64,000 nt of DNA from Epiperipatus broadwayi. Lineage: Eukaryota; Onychophora; Udeonychophora; Euonychophora; Peripatidae. The position numbers and the translations under genes are program-made. Numbering within the stretch: position 1 is the first letter of the stretch; each line of letters begins with the position of its first letter. Under the pieces are notes generated by a model that made no database searches, was not told where the DNA came from, and worked only from the letters and a program-made list of their open reading frames with translations. Shown here piece after piece: positions 50,878 to 61,517 of this stretch. The stretch is taken from assembly GCA_028023455.1 (NCBI GenBank), contig JAQFVV010013317.1, forward strand, positions 94,990 to 158,989, given 5' to 3'.

Positions 50878-51002
50878 TTATTTAGAGGGTAAAATGAAAG
50901 AAAAAGAACAAAAATCCTCATCAGCCACATTGATGGGCTTGGTGGATATTTTCTTCTCCATCATTCTGTTAGCAGATCTAATGAAGCTTTCTCTTGGCAA
51001 TG
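50878..51002 (-). CDS. Possible coding exon, unidentified
   Basis: On the minus strand TAATATAG precedes 40 open codons and TAA; the peptide includes RESFIRSANRMMEKK and KPINVADEDFC. It is less A+T-rich than its surroundings. The last ten codons (FCSFSFILPSK) look non-coding, so the real exon, if any, may end earlier at an unseen donor. The acceptor lacks a good pyrimidine tract. It may equally be a retrocopy or chance. Confidence 0.25.
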
Positions 51003-51673
51003 CTATATTATCTTTTTATGTACACATATATAATTTTTATGCAATATTCTTATAAAATGCCTTTTTCGGTATTAACAAAAAGTTAAATTTTATTATACTG
51101 TTATACACTAAATCAGAATCATAATGATTGTTAAATCATATTTTCTGAGGATCATATCATTCCATATTGCAGTTTATATGAACTTAATTCCATATCTTTA
51201 AACTTTACCTCTGCTATTCCTGCCATCCAAACAAAATAAAGATTTATCAGATAAAACTTCAACATGTTTCTTTTTTTTTAATTAGAAGGTATGGGGGAGA
51301 AAATAATATAGACTGCTAAGATAAGTATCAATGCACTGACCAAAACATAAATATGGTTGTATTATGATGTGGTCTTTACTTCTGATGAGGGAGAGGGAAG
51401 TATGACAAGGATGCAATAAAGTCCTTAAAGCTGTTTTGATGATTTTGGAATGTTGCTTCAATTATTTTTAATGTTACTTTTCTCTTAGTAATTCTACTTT
51501 TTATCAACCTGTTTCTGTCAACAGAGAGTAAAGTGAAGAAAAAAAACAATTACAGTAGATAAAATTGTCTTTTCACTAATAGAGTTTATTTTTAAAAATC
51601 ACCTGAACTTTCATCAAACCAAATCTCTTTAATATTCTTTCTTCTAGTCCATTATAAAATAGAATCATAAAAC
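51003..51673. other. A+T-rich intergenic
   Basis: No feature is recognised. Confidence 0.5.
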
Positions 51674-52172
51674 AAAACATCATTTAAAAATAAAAGTCAT
51701 AGATCAATTCATAGATCACATGACCCTATCTCTTAAGCTTGTAAGTTATAAACAGTGAGGATTGCCAATTCCTCTACAAGCTTTATGATAAATGCTCAGC
51801 CAGAGCCAGCACTTAAAATATCTCTGTCAGAAACCCCTCCCCAAACCCCTGACCATGGTTTCGTGCTTTGGCACTCCTCAGAGAGGTGTCAGGGTAGGTT
51901 CAGACACTAGATCTAAAAATACCAACCCAAAGCTAAGCACTTAGCTAAAAGTTATCTATTGAGTGGAAAATCTGAAAATTTGGGTTGGTATTTTTAGATC
52001 TAGTGTCTGAACCTACCCTGACACCTCTCTGAGGAGTGCCAAAGCACGAAACCATGGTCAGGGGTTTGGGGAGGGGTTCCTGACAGAGATATTTTAAGTG
52101 CTGGCTCTGGCTGAGCATTTATCATAAAGCTTGTAGAGGAATTGGCAATCCTCACTGTTTAAAACATCATTT
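51674..52172 (-). mobile_element. Hairpin retroposon, family B, copy 2 (near-perfect arms)
   Basis: The insert (51686-52160) is flanked by an exact 12-bp duplication, AAAACATCATTT (51674-51685, 52161-52172). Arms 51749-51931 and 51979-52161 are 183 bases each; by hand I find a single mismatch. They start TAAACAGTGAGGATTGCC. A one-sided left tail (51686-51748) contains CATAGATCACATGACCC and TTAAGCTTGTAAG, with the ATAGATCA word duplicated. Near-identity of the arms implies a recent origin. A transcript would fold into a 183-bp duplex with a 47-base loop. Confidence 0.88.
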
Positions 52173-52322
52173 TGATTAAAATTCTTAAATGTAAACTTTA
52201 TAAATTAGTCTGTATATTAAATGTTCTAAATTCTAATAATTTGCTAATCACGAAATTCTGTTTTTAAAATATATCTGCATGAAATCAGATTTTCTCACGT
52301 GTGTGATTGCTCATTATTATAG

Positions 52323-52389
52323 CACAGATCATCTGGATACTACTTTACGTAGACCGATAACTACTCAGTTTCCCGCTCTATTCACGTGA
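52323..52389 (+). CDS. Putative terminal coding exon of an unidentified host gene
   Basis: GCTCATTATTATAG, acceptable as a 3' splice site, precedes 21 open codons and TGA. The peptide ends LRRPITTQFPALFT. It enters in phase 1. The segment keeps several CpGs in a CpG-poor region, and an AATAAA lies at 52540-52545, about 150 bases downstream of the stop. I do not recognise the protein. Preceding exons are not apparent; the recent hairpin element (51674-52172) would sit in the last intron. Short length means chance cannot be excluded. Confidence 0.35.
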
Positions 52390-53720
52390 TGGCAGATGAG
52401 ATGATAAAAATTAAGAAACCACATATATGAAAAAATTCAAAAATTTTCTCATATTTGTCTCTGTGAAAACGATCAATTTAATTTATATGTATTATTAAAT
52501 TTTGTTTTGAAAAAAAAAAAAAAGCTAGCTCAAAGTAAAAATAAAAGTAAATAAAAAATGTTTATCTTGGGCTCATATTTTTAATAGGGCAAATCATATT
52601 CAAAACAAAAGACTTTTATACTAATTTACTCTGCCACTCTAAAAAATGTATGAATTATTTATTTGAAAAAAAAAAGTACTGGATGGACAGATGCTCTAAT
52701 TATGTGGCATTCATATCCAAACTGATATGCTGAGTAAAATAGTTCCGATTAATCGATCAAATTGTTTTTTTTTTTACTTTCCCTCAGCTGGAAATTGTTC
52801 CAGGAATCTTTATTTTTGAGCTAGCCACTCTACCCATGGTGCTAAACCAAGCAGAACTATGTGTTAAATGCAATGTTAATTGCACACCAAAACTAACTGC
52901 CATCAGAAACATTAATCAATATTTTTTATTTATTTGTTCAGTCATTTACACATATACATCAGAAATGAAATTCTTAAAAAAAAGTGAAGGTATGCCCATG
53001 GTCTATTCATTTTTCTCCTCCCCAATCCCACCTTTTCTTTCTCTCTCTTTGCCACATGCATGCATGCATGCCCAATAAAAATCTGTTACTTAATGTTGTG
53101 TGTTTTGTTTTAACAAAAAATAAAAACTTTTGACATTTCTCTTAAACAATCACTTTTAAATCAAACAAACAGACTGATTTGGTCAAAAGATAATTCATTT
53201 AAAACAATCAGGAAAATTGCTATTAATAAATAAATGAGACTTCTTTTTTCTCAAACGTTTATACTTCATCTTCTTTAAATTATGTAACATTCTTTTCTTA
53301 TAAATGGAATGCTAAGTAGTACAGATTAAATAATAATATGCCAACCTTAATTCCAGTGTCATATTAATGATTTTGTTAGAATAAAATATATCTTTTAGCT
53401 ATTCATTATTCGCCCTGATGTATTTGAAACACCTTATGTTGCTGGAAATTAAATAATAAAGGTAAATATTAAATAACAATAATTAATTTTAGTACACAGC
53501 ACATAAAATGTTTTGATATGTTAAAAATTTAGAACCAAAATAAAAATAAGTGATTGGGAACAAAGGGTATTTATTTTCTTTGCAGTAATGTTCATTTAGT
53601 TTATGATTATAAAGTTTATCATTTTTGCCCTTATTTTTTTTAATGTAAGATTTACTATAGTTTTCAATAACAATTACATTAATAGCTCAATGGACACTAA
53701 ATTAAAAAGGTGATGCCATT
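52390..53720. other. Intergenic or 3' UTR, A+T-rich
   Basis: A short CATG repeat lies near 53056-53070. No other feature is seen. Confidence 0.4.
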
Positions 53721-56114
53721 GTCTAACATAGTGATTCTCAACCTTTTTCTTGTTGTGACACACTTTTAATAACAAAAAATTTGGCGGCACACTAACATAA
53801 TAAGATAAATTTAAAAGAATTTCACTTGTTTAAATGATTGATGTACCTATAATATATTTTGTAGAAACCGCATAGGATAATAATTTTCCATTTAATATAA
53901 AATGAAATTCCATTACAAGTTAACAAAATGTTTATTTATTTATACATATTATATTTAATGTGAAATTTGAGCTAGGTGGTTTTTTATAATTTCTTTTATA
54001 TTTGGGCGTAAAAAGGATAACACCACTCGCATTTCATGATCCAGATTTACAAGTCTGGATTTTTTTTTCATTTTAATATTTATCAAAGCGGAAAATCTGA
54101 ATTCGCACAAATAAGATGAGGAAAATTGTAATAATACATTTAAAGCTTTTTTTTTTTGATATTGTTGGATAATCGTATGAAAGATTAATCCAGAATGAAT
54201 TAATTGATTCTTGTGAATGATTTGAAATTAAATCTCAGTTATTACAAGCCGAAATTAGTTCTTCCTCTTCTTGCAAAGTTAAATCATATGTAGAGGTATT
54301 GTTTATTACAAATGGATTTCGAATCCAATCAAATTTGTCTATTTTTAAATACAATCCTCTGCTCTAATATTGCCAAATGATCAATAACTATTTTATGAAT
54401 TATTTTATAACAGTCTTTTGGAACTAACAAACACTTTTTTAAAATATCTTTTTGTACTTTATTCTTCCATAAAGTAATTTTTTTCTGAAATCCCAACAAT
54501 TTATCGGTTGAGTTTAAAATATTTTCTTTCGGTTCTTGCATACTTGTATTTATGTTATTAAAAATAACAAAAATATCAGAGAAGTAAGCCAGTTTAGCAC
54601 ACCATATTTTGTCATCCAACAAATCAAGGAAATCTTGATTATTACTTGTTCAAAAAATATCTTTATCTTATTTCTTAATTGAACACATGAGATAAAACTT
54701 TCCTTCTGGACAACCATCTAACTTCCATATGCAGTAACAACGATTCATATTTCGAATCCATAGCCTGGCATAATTGACTCAATAGGCAACTTTTTAATGG
54801 TCTTGATTTTATATAATTAATCATTTTTAACACATTGCTCCAGTACTATTTTCATTTTTGATGGTAATTATTTTGTAATCAGTGTTTTCCGGTGCAAAAA
54901 ACAATGGATAATTACACTATCTGCATTATGTTCTTTTACATGTGCTACAAATCCTTTTATAGATCCAGTCATAGTGGGAGTGCCATCTGTGCAAATACAA
55001 ATGCATGAATCCCATAAAATTTCAATTTCTTGTAAATACGAATTAATTTCATCGAAAATATGTTTTCCTATTGTAAAATCAGATAATTCATGACAACATA
55101 GAAATTTATTAATTATATTATTTTCGTGTATGAATCAAATGAATGAAATTAAGTGAGCTTTTCCCATAATATCAATTGTTTCAGTGATTTGTAGAGCAAA
55201 ATTTGAATTTGTAAGAGTTTTAGCAGTATTTTCTTCAATATTTTGAGACAAATCTATAATTCTGTAATGAATTTTGTCATTTGAAAGTGGTACTTTACAA
55301 CTATCAATTGCTGCTCATTCACTGATCATTCTCTTTATAATTTTCCGACAAATAGGTAATATAATTTCTTCAGCTAAATTATGTGGTTTTAATTTAAGAG
55401 CAATTAATTCAGCCTCTTCATAAGAAGCTATATGAGCTTTTCCAAATACACTAAATTACTTTTCAAAAAACTTTACTTGTTCTGTACTTGCAGATAATAA
55501 ATTTTGAAAATAGCTTTTGTCTTTTGATGCAAGCGAAGGATGAGTAGTGAGCAAGTGATGCTGGATTTTGCTTGGAACCATAGCACCATTTGCTAATTAA
55601 CAACCACAGACTTGGAAACAATTTGATCATTTTCCATTGTATAAGTAAATCCAAATTTTAGAAAGTCATCATGATATGTATGATGAACATTACATTTTTT
55701 GCCAGAGGAAATATTTTTACTTGTACTGGGCTTGGTCTCATTAACCTGATTGCTAACATCATCATTAAGTTTTCTTTTTTACCCATTTATCCATTTTCGA
55801 AGGTTCTTTTAAAACAGAAATGGTTTTGTTAAAAATTTATTCAAAACTGCATATTGTATATTACATCTGAATCCGTTTTAATTATGTTTGACAACAAAAT
55901 ATTGTGATATTATACATGCAAATGCAATTATATAAGTTGCCATATGCACATTTCAATCTGTCGACTAGTAGACTAAACAATATATAATATTATAAGCCAG
56001 TAACTAAAGCTGTAATAGTCATACACATCGCACACTTTTCTGATGTCTGGCGACACACTTCAAGAATCTCAAGGCATTTTAGCGGCACAGTGGTTGAAAA
56101 TCACTGGTCTAACA
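53721..56114 (-). mobile_element. hAT transposon (ZBED5 type), complete ends, dead transposase
   Basis: An exact 8-bp duplication GTCTAACA (53721-53728, 56107-56114) flanks an element of 2378 bases. Its ends are TAGTGATTCTCAACC and GGTTGAAAATCACTG, imperfect terminal inverted repeats of the hAT type (CAGTGGTTCTCAACC). The subterminal GGCGGCAC / GCGGCAC and TGTGACACAC / TGTGTCGCC words also pair. The transposase is on the minus strand. Confidence 0.92.
53990..55810 (-). pseudogene. ZBED5-like hAT transposase
   Basis: From the N-terminus (high coordinates): KRKLNDDVSNQVNETKPSTS, CNVHHTYHDDFLKFGFTYT, then (55463-55654) a remnant of the BED-adjacent region. Next come DSCICICTDGTPTMTGSIKG with HCFLHRKTL (about 54900-55010), EVRWLS-like words near 54710, DDKIWCAKLAYFSDIFVIFN (54550-54620) and the C-terminal FWINL...F(S/A)L-type dimerisation segment (about 54050-54230). 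Several stops and shifts divide it. ZBED5-like genes in animals derive from this transposase type; here terminal repeats and duplication show a transposon copy, not a domesticated gene. Confidence 0.8.
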
Positions 56115-56510
56115 AAACATTTATAAATATCTAAAGCTGTTATATAACTGTATCTTCAACACAAAGTAATGAACTAAAAATATGGTACTCATGTCAGTCA
56201 GACATATTTATTTTTTTATTGTACTGTGTGTTTATTAATGTGTTTTAATATATTTAATGGAAAGTATTTCATTTTTAATGTAAAGGGTTTTGTGTGCATA
56301 TTAATTTGATTAAGAGTAAAAAAATAATAAAATCTAATAATCAAGAAATCTGAAGTTTCTATTCATTATTTTGTCCAAATTAAAAGAAGCGTAAATTATC
56401 TGTTACTAGATTAATGATGTTCAACTTGGATTAAAGTTACAAATTAAAAAACATATATAGCAAGGATTTTAAAAAAATAAAAATAGGAAAAATAAATGAT
56501 TTACTTTATA
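56115..56510. other. A+T-rich intergenic
   Basis: Nothing is recognised. Confidence 0.5.
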
Positions 56511-57472
56511 TTTTAAAAACTACTATTAAACATCACATGATCATCATTTCTTATGCTTGCTCATAACTGTTATTAAAACAGGCAAAACTCTCCATACAGT
56601 AGTGCCACTCATGGCAAGCAGTGTAATCAACGGATGGCAGAAGGCTTGTAAAACCTCTACCTAATGCCTACTCATCCAGTATCCCCAGACTAGCTTCTAG
56701 CTTGTGGAATTCGTCAGTGAGGCGCCTTGAATCTGAGAGCACTGCATTTAGATTTTAAGATCTAATGTAACCCTTCAGCAGCCATCTTTTATCTCTACTT
56801 AACGCTAAACTATGAGAATAAGAAATATGTTCAATCCAAGTTCATTCGCTTATATAGTCATATAGGTCTGAACTCATTTCATTATCCATACATTTTGGTG
56901 TCTTTGGTTCTTTAATAACCGTATCCACCATTATCCTATTAGGCAGAATTGGTATTAAACCACTAAACATCACATGATCACCATATTTATGCTCATCACC
57001 ATTTCTTATGCTTGCTCATAATGAGCATCATAAGAAATGGTGATCATGTGAGGTTTAGTGGTTCAATACCAATCCCACCTAATAGGATAGTAGTGGATAT
57101 GGTTATTAAAAAACCAAAGACACCAAAATGTATGGGCACTGAACTGAGTTCAGACCTATATGACTATATAAGCTAATGAGCTTTGATTGAAAATATTTCT
57201 GTGTTTTCAATTTTATTCTCATAGTTTAGTAGTTAAATAGAGATAAAAGGTGGCTGCTGGAGGGTTACATTAGATTCTAAGATCTAGGTGTAGTGTTCTC
57301 AGATCCAAGGCTCATCACTGATGAAAGCTACAAGCTAGAAACTAGTCTGGGGTTATTGGATGGGTAGGCACTAGATAGGCATTTTATGCACAAGACTTCA
57401 GGCATCCATTGATTACTCTGGCTTGCACTGAGTGGCACTACTGTATGGATAGTTTTGCCTGTTTTAAAAACT
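56511..57472 (-). mobile_element. Hairpin retroposon, family A, copy 3 (largest)
   Basis: The 940-base insert (56522-57461) lies between copies of TTTTAAAAACT (56511-56521, 57462-57472). It is one long imperfect palindrome with arms of about 447 bases meeting near 57020, where two tail sequences face each other (CTTGCTCATA / ATGAGCATCA). A further tail copy (AAACATCACATGATCATCAT) is outside the palindrome on the left only. Each arm is a full family A unit, from CAGGCAAAAC to the tail. Open frames across it are palindrome artefacts. The duplication is A/T-rich, so less diagnostic than in other copies. Confidence 0.8.
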
Positions 57473-59076
57473 GCTGTATTTATAGAATATGATGTAAATT
57501 CTGTATTGATATAAATATACACACATGCACACATGAAACAATTAACCATCTTTACATCACTAATAAAATTAATAATTTCCATTATAAGAATAATTATGGT
57601 AATATTTTTTTCTCATGAATAAACATAGTACTAGCAGATGATACCTCTGTCCTACATCAGGTAGATAATGCACAGCCCTTATATAAAATTATTTTTAGAA
57701 AAAATAAACACATTGTACTATTAAGAATAATATAAATGTATATATTATTTAAAAGTAATATGTATATATATTAATATTTTAATTTCATCATAAATATTGG
57801 CCACTAACCAAAGATGGCACCTATGGAAGAACAAAAAGAAGATAGAATCTTTCCCTTCTTAAACTTAAAATTTATTTATTGGCAAACATCCATTTGGAAA
57901 GTTCTCAAGGAACATCATGGCTAAGCAAGAAACAACTGCTGACCTCCAAGTGCTTGTTGGAAACATGAAGAGACATTCAAAACAAAAACTGAAGTTCTTA
58001 TTTTAATCTGGAATGTCAACTAAATTTATATCAGAATATAACTCACATTCAAGACTCAAACTGAAAAATTTTACAAATAATTTGTAACAAGATATAATTT
58101 TTTTTTTTTAAATGAACTTTAAGTAACCACTTTTTTGAGTATCATATTTTGTTGATTATAATATGTACATATATATAATAAAAATTAACAATAAATATTA
58201 GAATATTAATAAATTTTTCATATTCACCCCTAAATTTATTAATATAGCAAAGCAACTATTTTAAATAGGTTTGTGGCAATCAAGAACAACTCTTATAAAT
58301 TATTTCATGCATCATTAAATATAGTATTTACAACTCTCATTTTATTCCATGGGGATTTTTTTATGGCTAATTTATGGAAAATTTAGTTTAAATTTCATTT
58401 GAAATGGAATAAAACAAAACTTTACAAAAACAGAACATTCATAAGTAGATTAAAAGGAACTTTTGATGGTTAAAAGACATTTCATTAAAACTTAGAAAAT
58501 GTTTAATGCTGTTAATAATAATCTCCTCAAAATTAATAATCAATATCTAACACCCCATTTTCATTTCATATAAACCAGAACTATCACCCTTTCCAATGAA
58601 GTATTTTCTCAGAACTGTTTAAACCATCACTTAAGAGAAGGCTTTATTAATGAAATTTCCTGGTATTCCTTTCCATCTTCAAGTTATAACTATGTTTTTA
58701 ATGAAAAATCTATAAAATGAATAAAAATCTTGAATTATAAAAGCTTCTTATAATATAAATATTTTACTAATAATTATAACAATATAGCTTTAGAAAGCAT
58801 TGTATATATATATACACACACTAATAAACCAAGCCTTCAATGAAAGAACTGTATATACCAAATTATTTTACTATTAAATATAAGTTTAAAAACAAAATAA
58901 GTGAAACGGTCTCATTTTCAGTACAAATAAATAAATAAATATGAGGATTTTGGTCTCAAAACTAATAATAACCAGCAGCACATGTATTTATTTTCATAAA
59001 ACTGCTATTTCTGAAAATGTGCTACAAAGGGTTAAGATAAAATTTAATTATTCCATATTTATCAATAACAACATAG
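57473..59076. other. A+T-rich intergenic
   Basis: Nothing is recognised; a slightly G+C-richer patch at 57800-57980 has no motif. Confidence 0.45.
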
Positions 59077-59186
59077 TTTACATAAACAAACAAGAAAAAC
59101 TCTCCATATAGTAGTGCCACTCAGTGCAAGCCAGAGTAATCATAAAAAATATTGAAATGATGATCATGTGATGTTTACGTAAACAA
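59077..59186 (+). mobile_element. Hairpin retroposon, family A, copy 4 (minimal, 84 bases)
   Basis: The insert (59090-59173) sits between TTTACATAAACAA (59077-59089) and TTTACGTAAACAA (59174-59186), one mismatch in 13. It keeps the family A start (AAACTCTCCATATAGTAGTG...GCCAGAGTAATCA) and the last part of the tail (TGATGATCATGTGATG), and lacks the inverted arm completely. It directly abuts the L1-like relic to the right. Confidence 0.75.
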
Positions 59187-60890
59187 CAGATTACACTCAT
59201 TACCTGCAAGCTGATCATAAGCAATTTAGTATACAACAGGGAAATTTTTATCACTATGGATGGTAACATCACCTCCAGATTTAAACCGACACAAGCTCTC
59301 CCTCAGGGTTCCCCCCTCAGTGCCCTATGCTTCATCGCATATATAAATCCTCTCCTGATGGATTTGGAAAAAAATCTACCAGGTCTCTTTATACCCAATT
59401 TAAACAGAGAATTCAACACGTTTGCCTACATGAACAATGTAATGATCATCCTACCATCAAGAAAACATATTCCCTTTGCTACAAACAATACTAAGCCACT
59501 ATACAGATAAATACAGGCTGCAATTCAACCCCAGAAAGTCTGCCCCCTGGAAAATTGTTTCAGGAAGGAAAATAAACACCCTCTTCTCTGCCAAGCCACA
59601 GAGATATCTTGGGTTTTCCATCTTCAAATCTACCACAGCAATGTCCAAAGAGATTCAGGATAACTTCCTGGAAACAGCATAAAAATTCATCACTTCCTTG
59701 TCACAAGTCTACCTTTCCCTCCCTGGCAAGGTAGCACTAATTAACATGAATGTGATGCCAAAAATATCATACTTTCTTCCATTTATCAAATTCAACAAAA
59801 GCTTCATAAATAAGATAAATGGATTGTGCTCAAGGCTTTCCTGGAGAGATAAAATGGTCACGATCAGCCTCAAAGGCACTCAGCGACCAAGAAAGCTAAA
59901 TGGTCTTGCTCTTCACTCTATTCAGGCATTGAATTTACCAAAAAACCCACAACATCATACACAACTTGGTAGTATCATAAAGTTTTAATACAATTCTCCA
60001 AAAAGCTTTGCTTCAAAAGGTAACACCCACCGACTGACCCCCACCAGGCAGACAAACATGGATCACTAGAATCACAAGTCTTACCAAACAGCACTGCCCA
60101 ATAACCAACTCCACATTCAATTCTAAAATATCATTATGGCAAGCATACACATTCCTCCATCCAATCTTACATCCTATAATCAACACACTTTATTACAATA
60201 ATCAGAAACTGGTATCCAACTTTAAAAGATGGAGTCTAGAGACAAATACCCAAGACTTCCTCATTAGATACAACATTAATGGACTACCTACTAATCACTT
60301 CCTCTTTTACAAATGAGGTCATAATAATATAGACCCTACTTGCAGCATTTGCATGAACAGCAATGAGACATCGGATCACTTCTTCTCACAATGTACGGGA
60401 CTCAAGAGTGATCTGAGAAATCATACTCTCCAACACCAAGATAGATTATCAACTGATCTCATCTCTGAAGGATAGTATCAATACTAAAACCTATCCAATA
60501 ATACGTCTCTCAATATTTTTGAACTATGCCATATGGGTTACCCGATGTAAACTAATCATGGAACATCCTCAACCTCTTATAACACAGGTTTTTTCCAAAA
60601 CAATGAGTAAAATCCAAAAGAGAGACCAACTCCTGGCATCATCAAAAGCATTTGAGAACACTTGGACATTATACAATATGTCAAACTAACAACCAGGAAA
60701 AAAAAAGGGGGGGGGAACAATCAGATAACAAATATGTGAAAGATTTAATGTTCACACTATATTGCACAACATAGACTTATTAGAACTCCAAATGGAAATA
60801 ACAAGATAGTTAGAACAATGTAAACCTCAATGTATGGTTACACATCACTGTATACATTAGAAATAATAAATTATTATTGAAACTAAACTA
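59187..60890 (+). mobile_element. L1/Tx1-like LINE 3' part, inactivated
   Basis: Plus-strand reverse transcriptase from KLIISNLVYNREIF through ALPQGSPLSALCFIAYINPL (motif B) and FNTFAYMNNVMIIL, where the catalytic YADD is YMNN, so both aspartates are lost. Then come QRYLGFSIFKST, SLPGKVALINMNVMPKISYF and RPRKLNGLALHSIQALNLP, typical of L1/Tx1-type proteins. A C-terminal cysteine motif, CSICMNSNETSDHFFSQC, is near 60340-60400. The frame is split at about 59500, 59682 and 59990. The 3' region ends near 60880 in AATAATAAATTATTATTG. It is notably less A+T-rich than the surroundings. Confidence 0.75.
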
Positions 60891-61517
60891 AGATTTATTA
60901 CAATTGGATTTATCCAGACAGGAAGAACAAAAAGTAAAAAGTATTTACTCTGATACTACTTTGTCTATGAACTTTTACAGTATATTTGTTTAATATATAT
61001 TTACAAATGATGTATAGTATTGCTTTAAAGTCTAAGCTAATGATTTTAATTAACCATGATAATATAATAATGATTGTTCTGAAGATATACTATATATATA
61101 TTAGTGTTTGCAGACCTGCCTGTAAAACAGAATTCTGGATAAAAAAAAATGAATTTTTTTCTTTAATTTAATTTTTTCACCTCCATATAATCATTATTAA
61201 ATAATTAACAATAAAACTTAAAACTTTTAATAAAACAACAATGACTATGTCCAATTTTGACCTGAAATTCAAATGAAAACCTAAATAATGTATAAAGCTA
61301 AAAAAACCAAAAAACTAAATATACTATCAGATTTATTAGTCAAACTTTTTCAGGGGATACAAATACTAAATATAAGTAAGTAAAAGTATATTGTGTATTT
61401 TGTTCAATATTTACTTATTGAATACTTATTATAATGGATAGGGTTATTCATTGGTAGCTTATCTATTCTCATCTTACAAAAATGCAACCAAACTAATATA
61501 TTAATAAAAAGGTAATA
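60891..61517. other. A+T-rich intergenic
   Basis: No feature is recognised. Confidence 0.5.

Noticed and set aside
53721-56114. A domesticated ZBED5-like host gene
   Set aside because: Terminal inverted repeats with an exact 8-bp duplication and many stops show a dead transposon copy.
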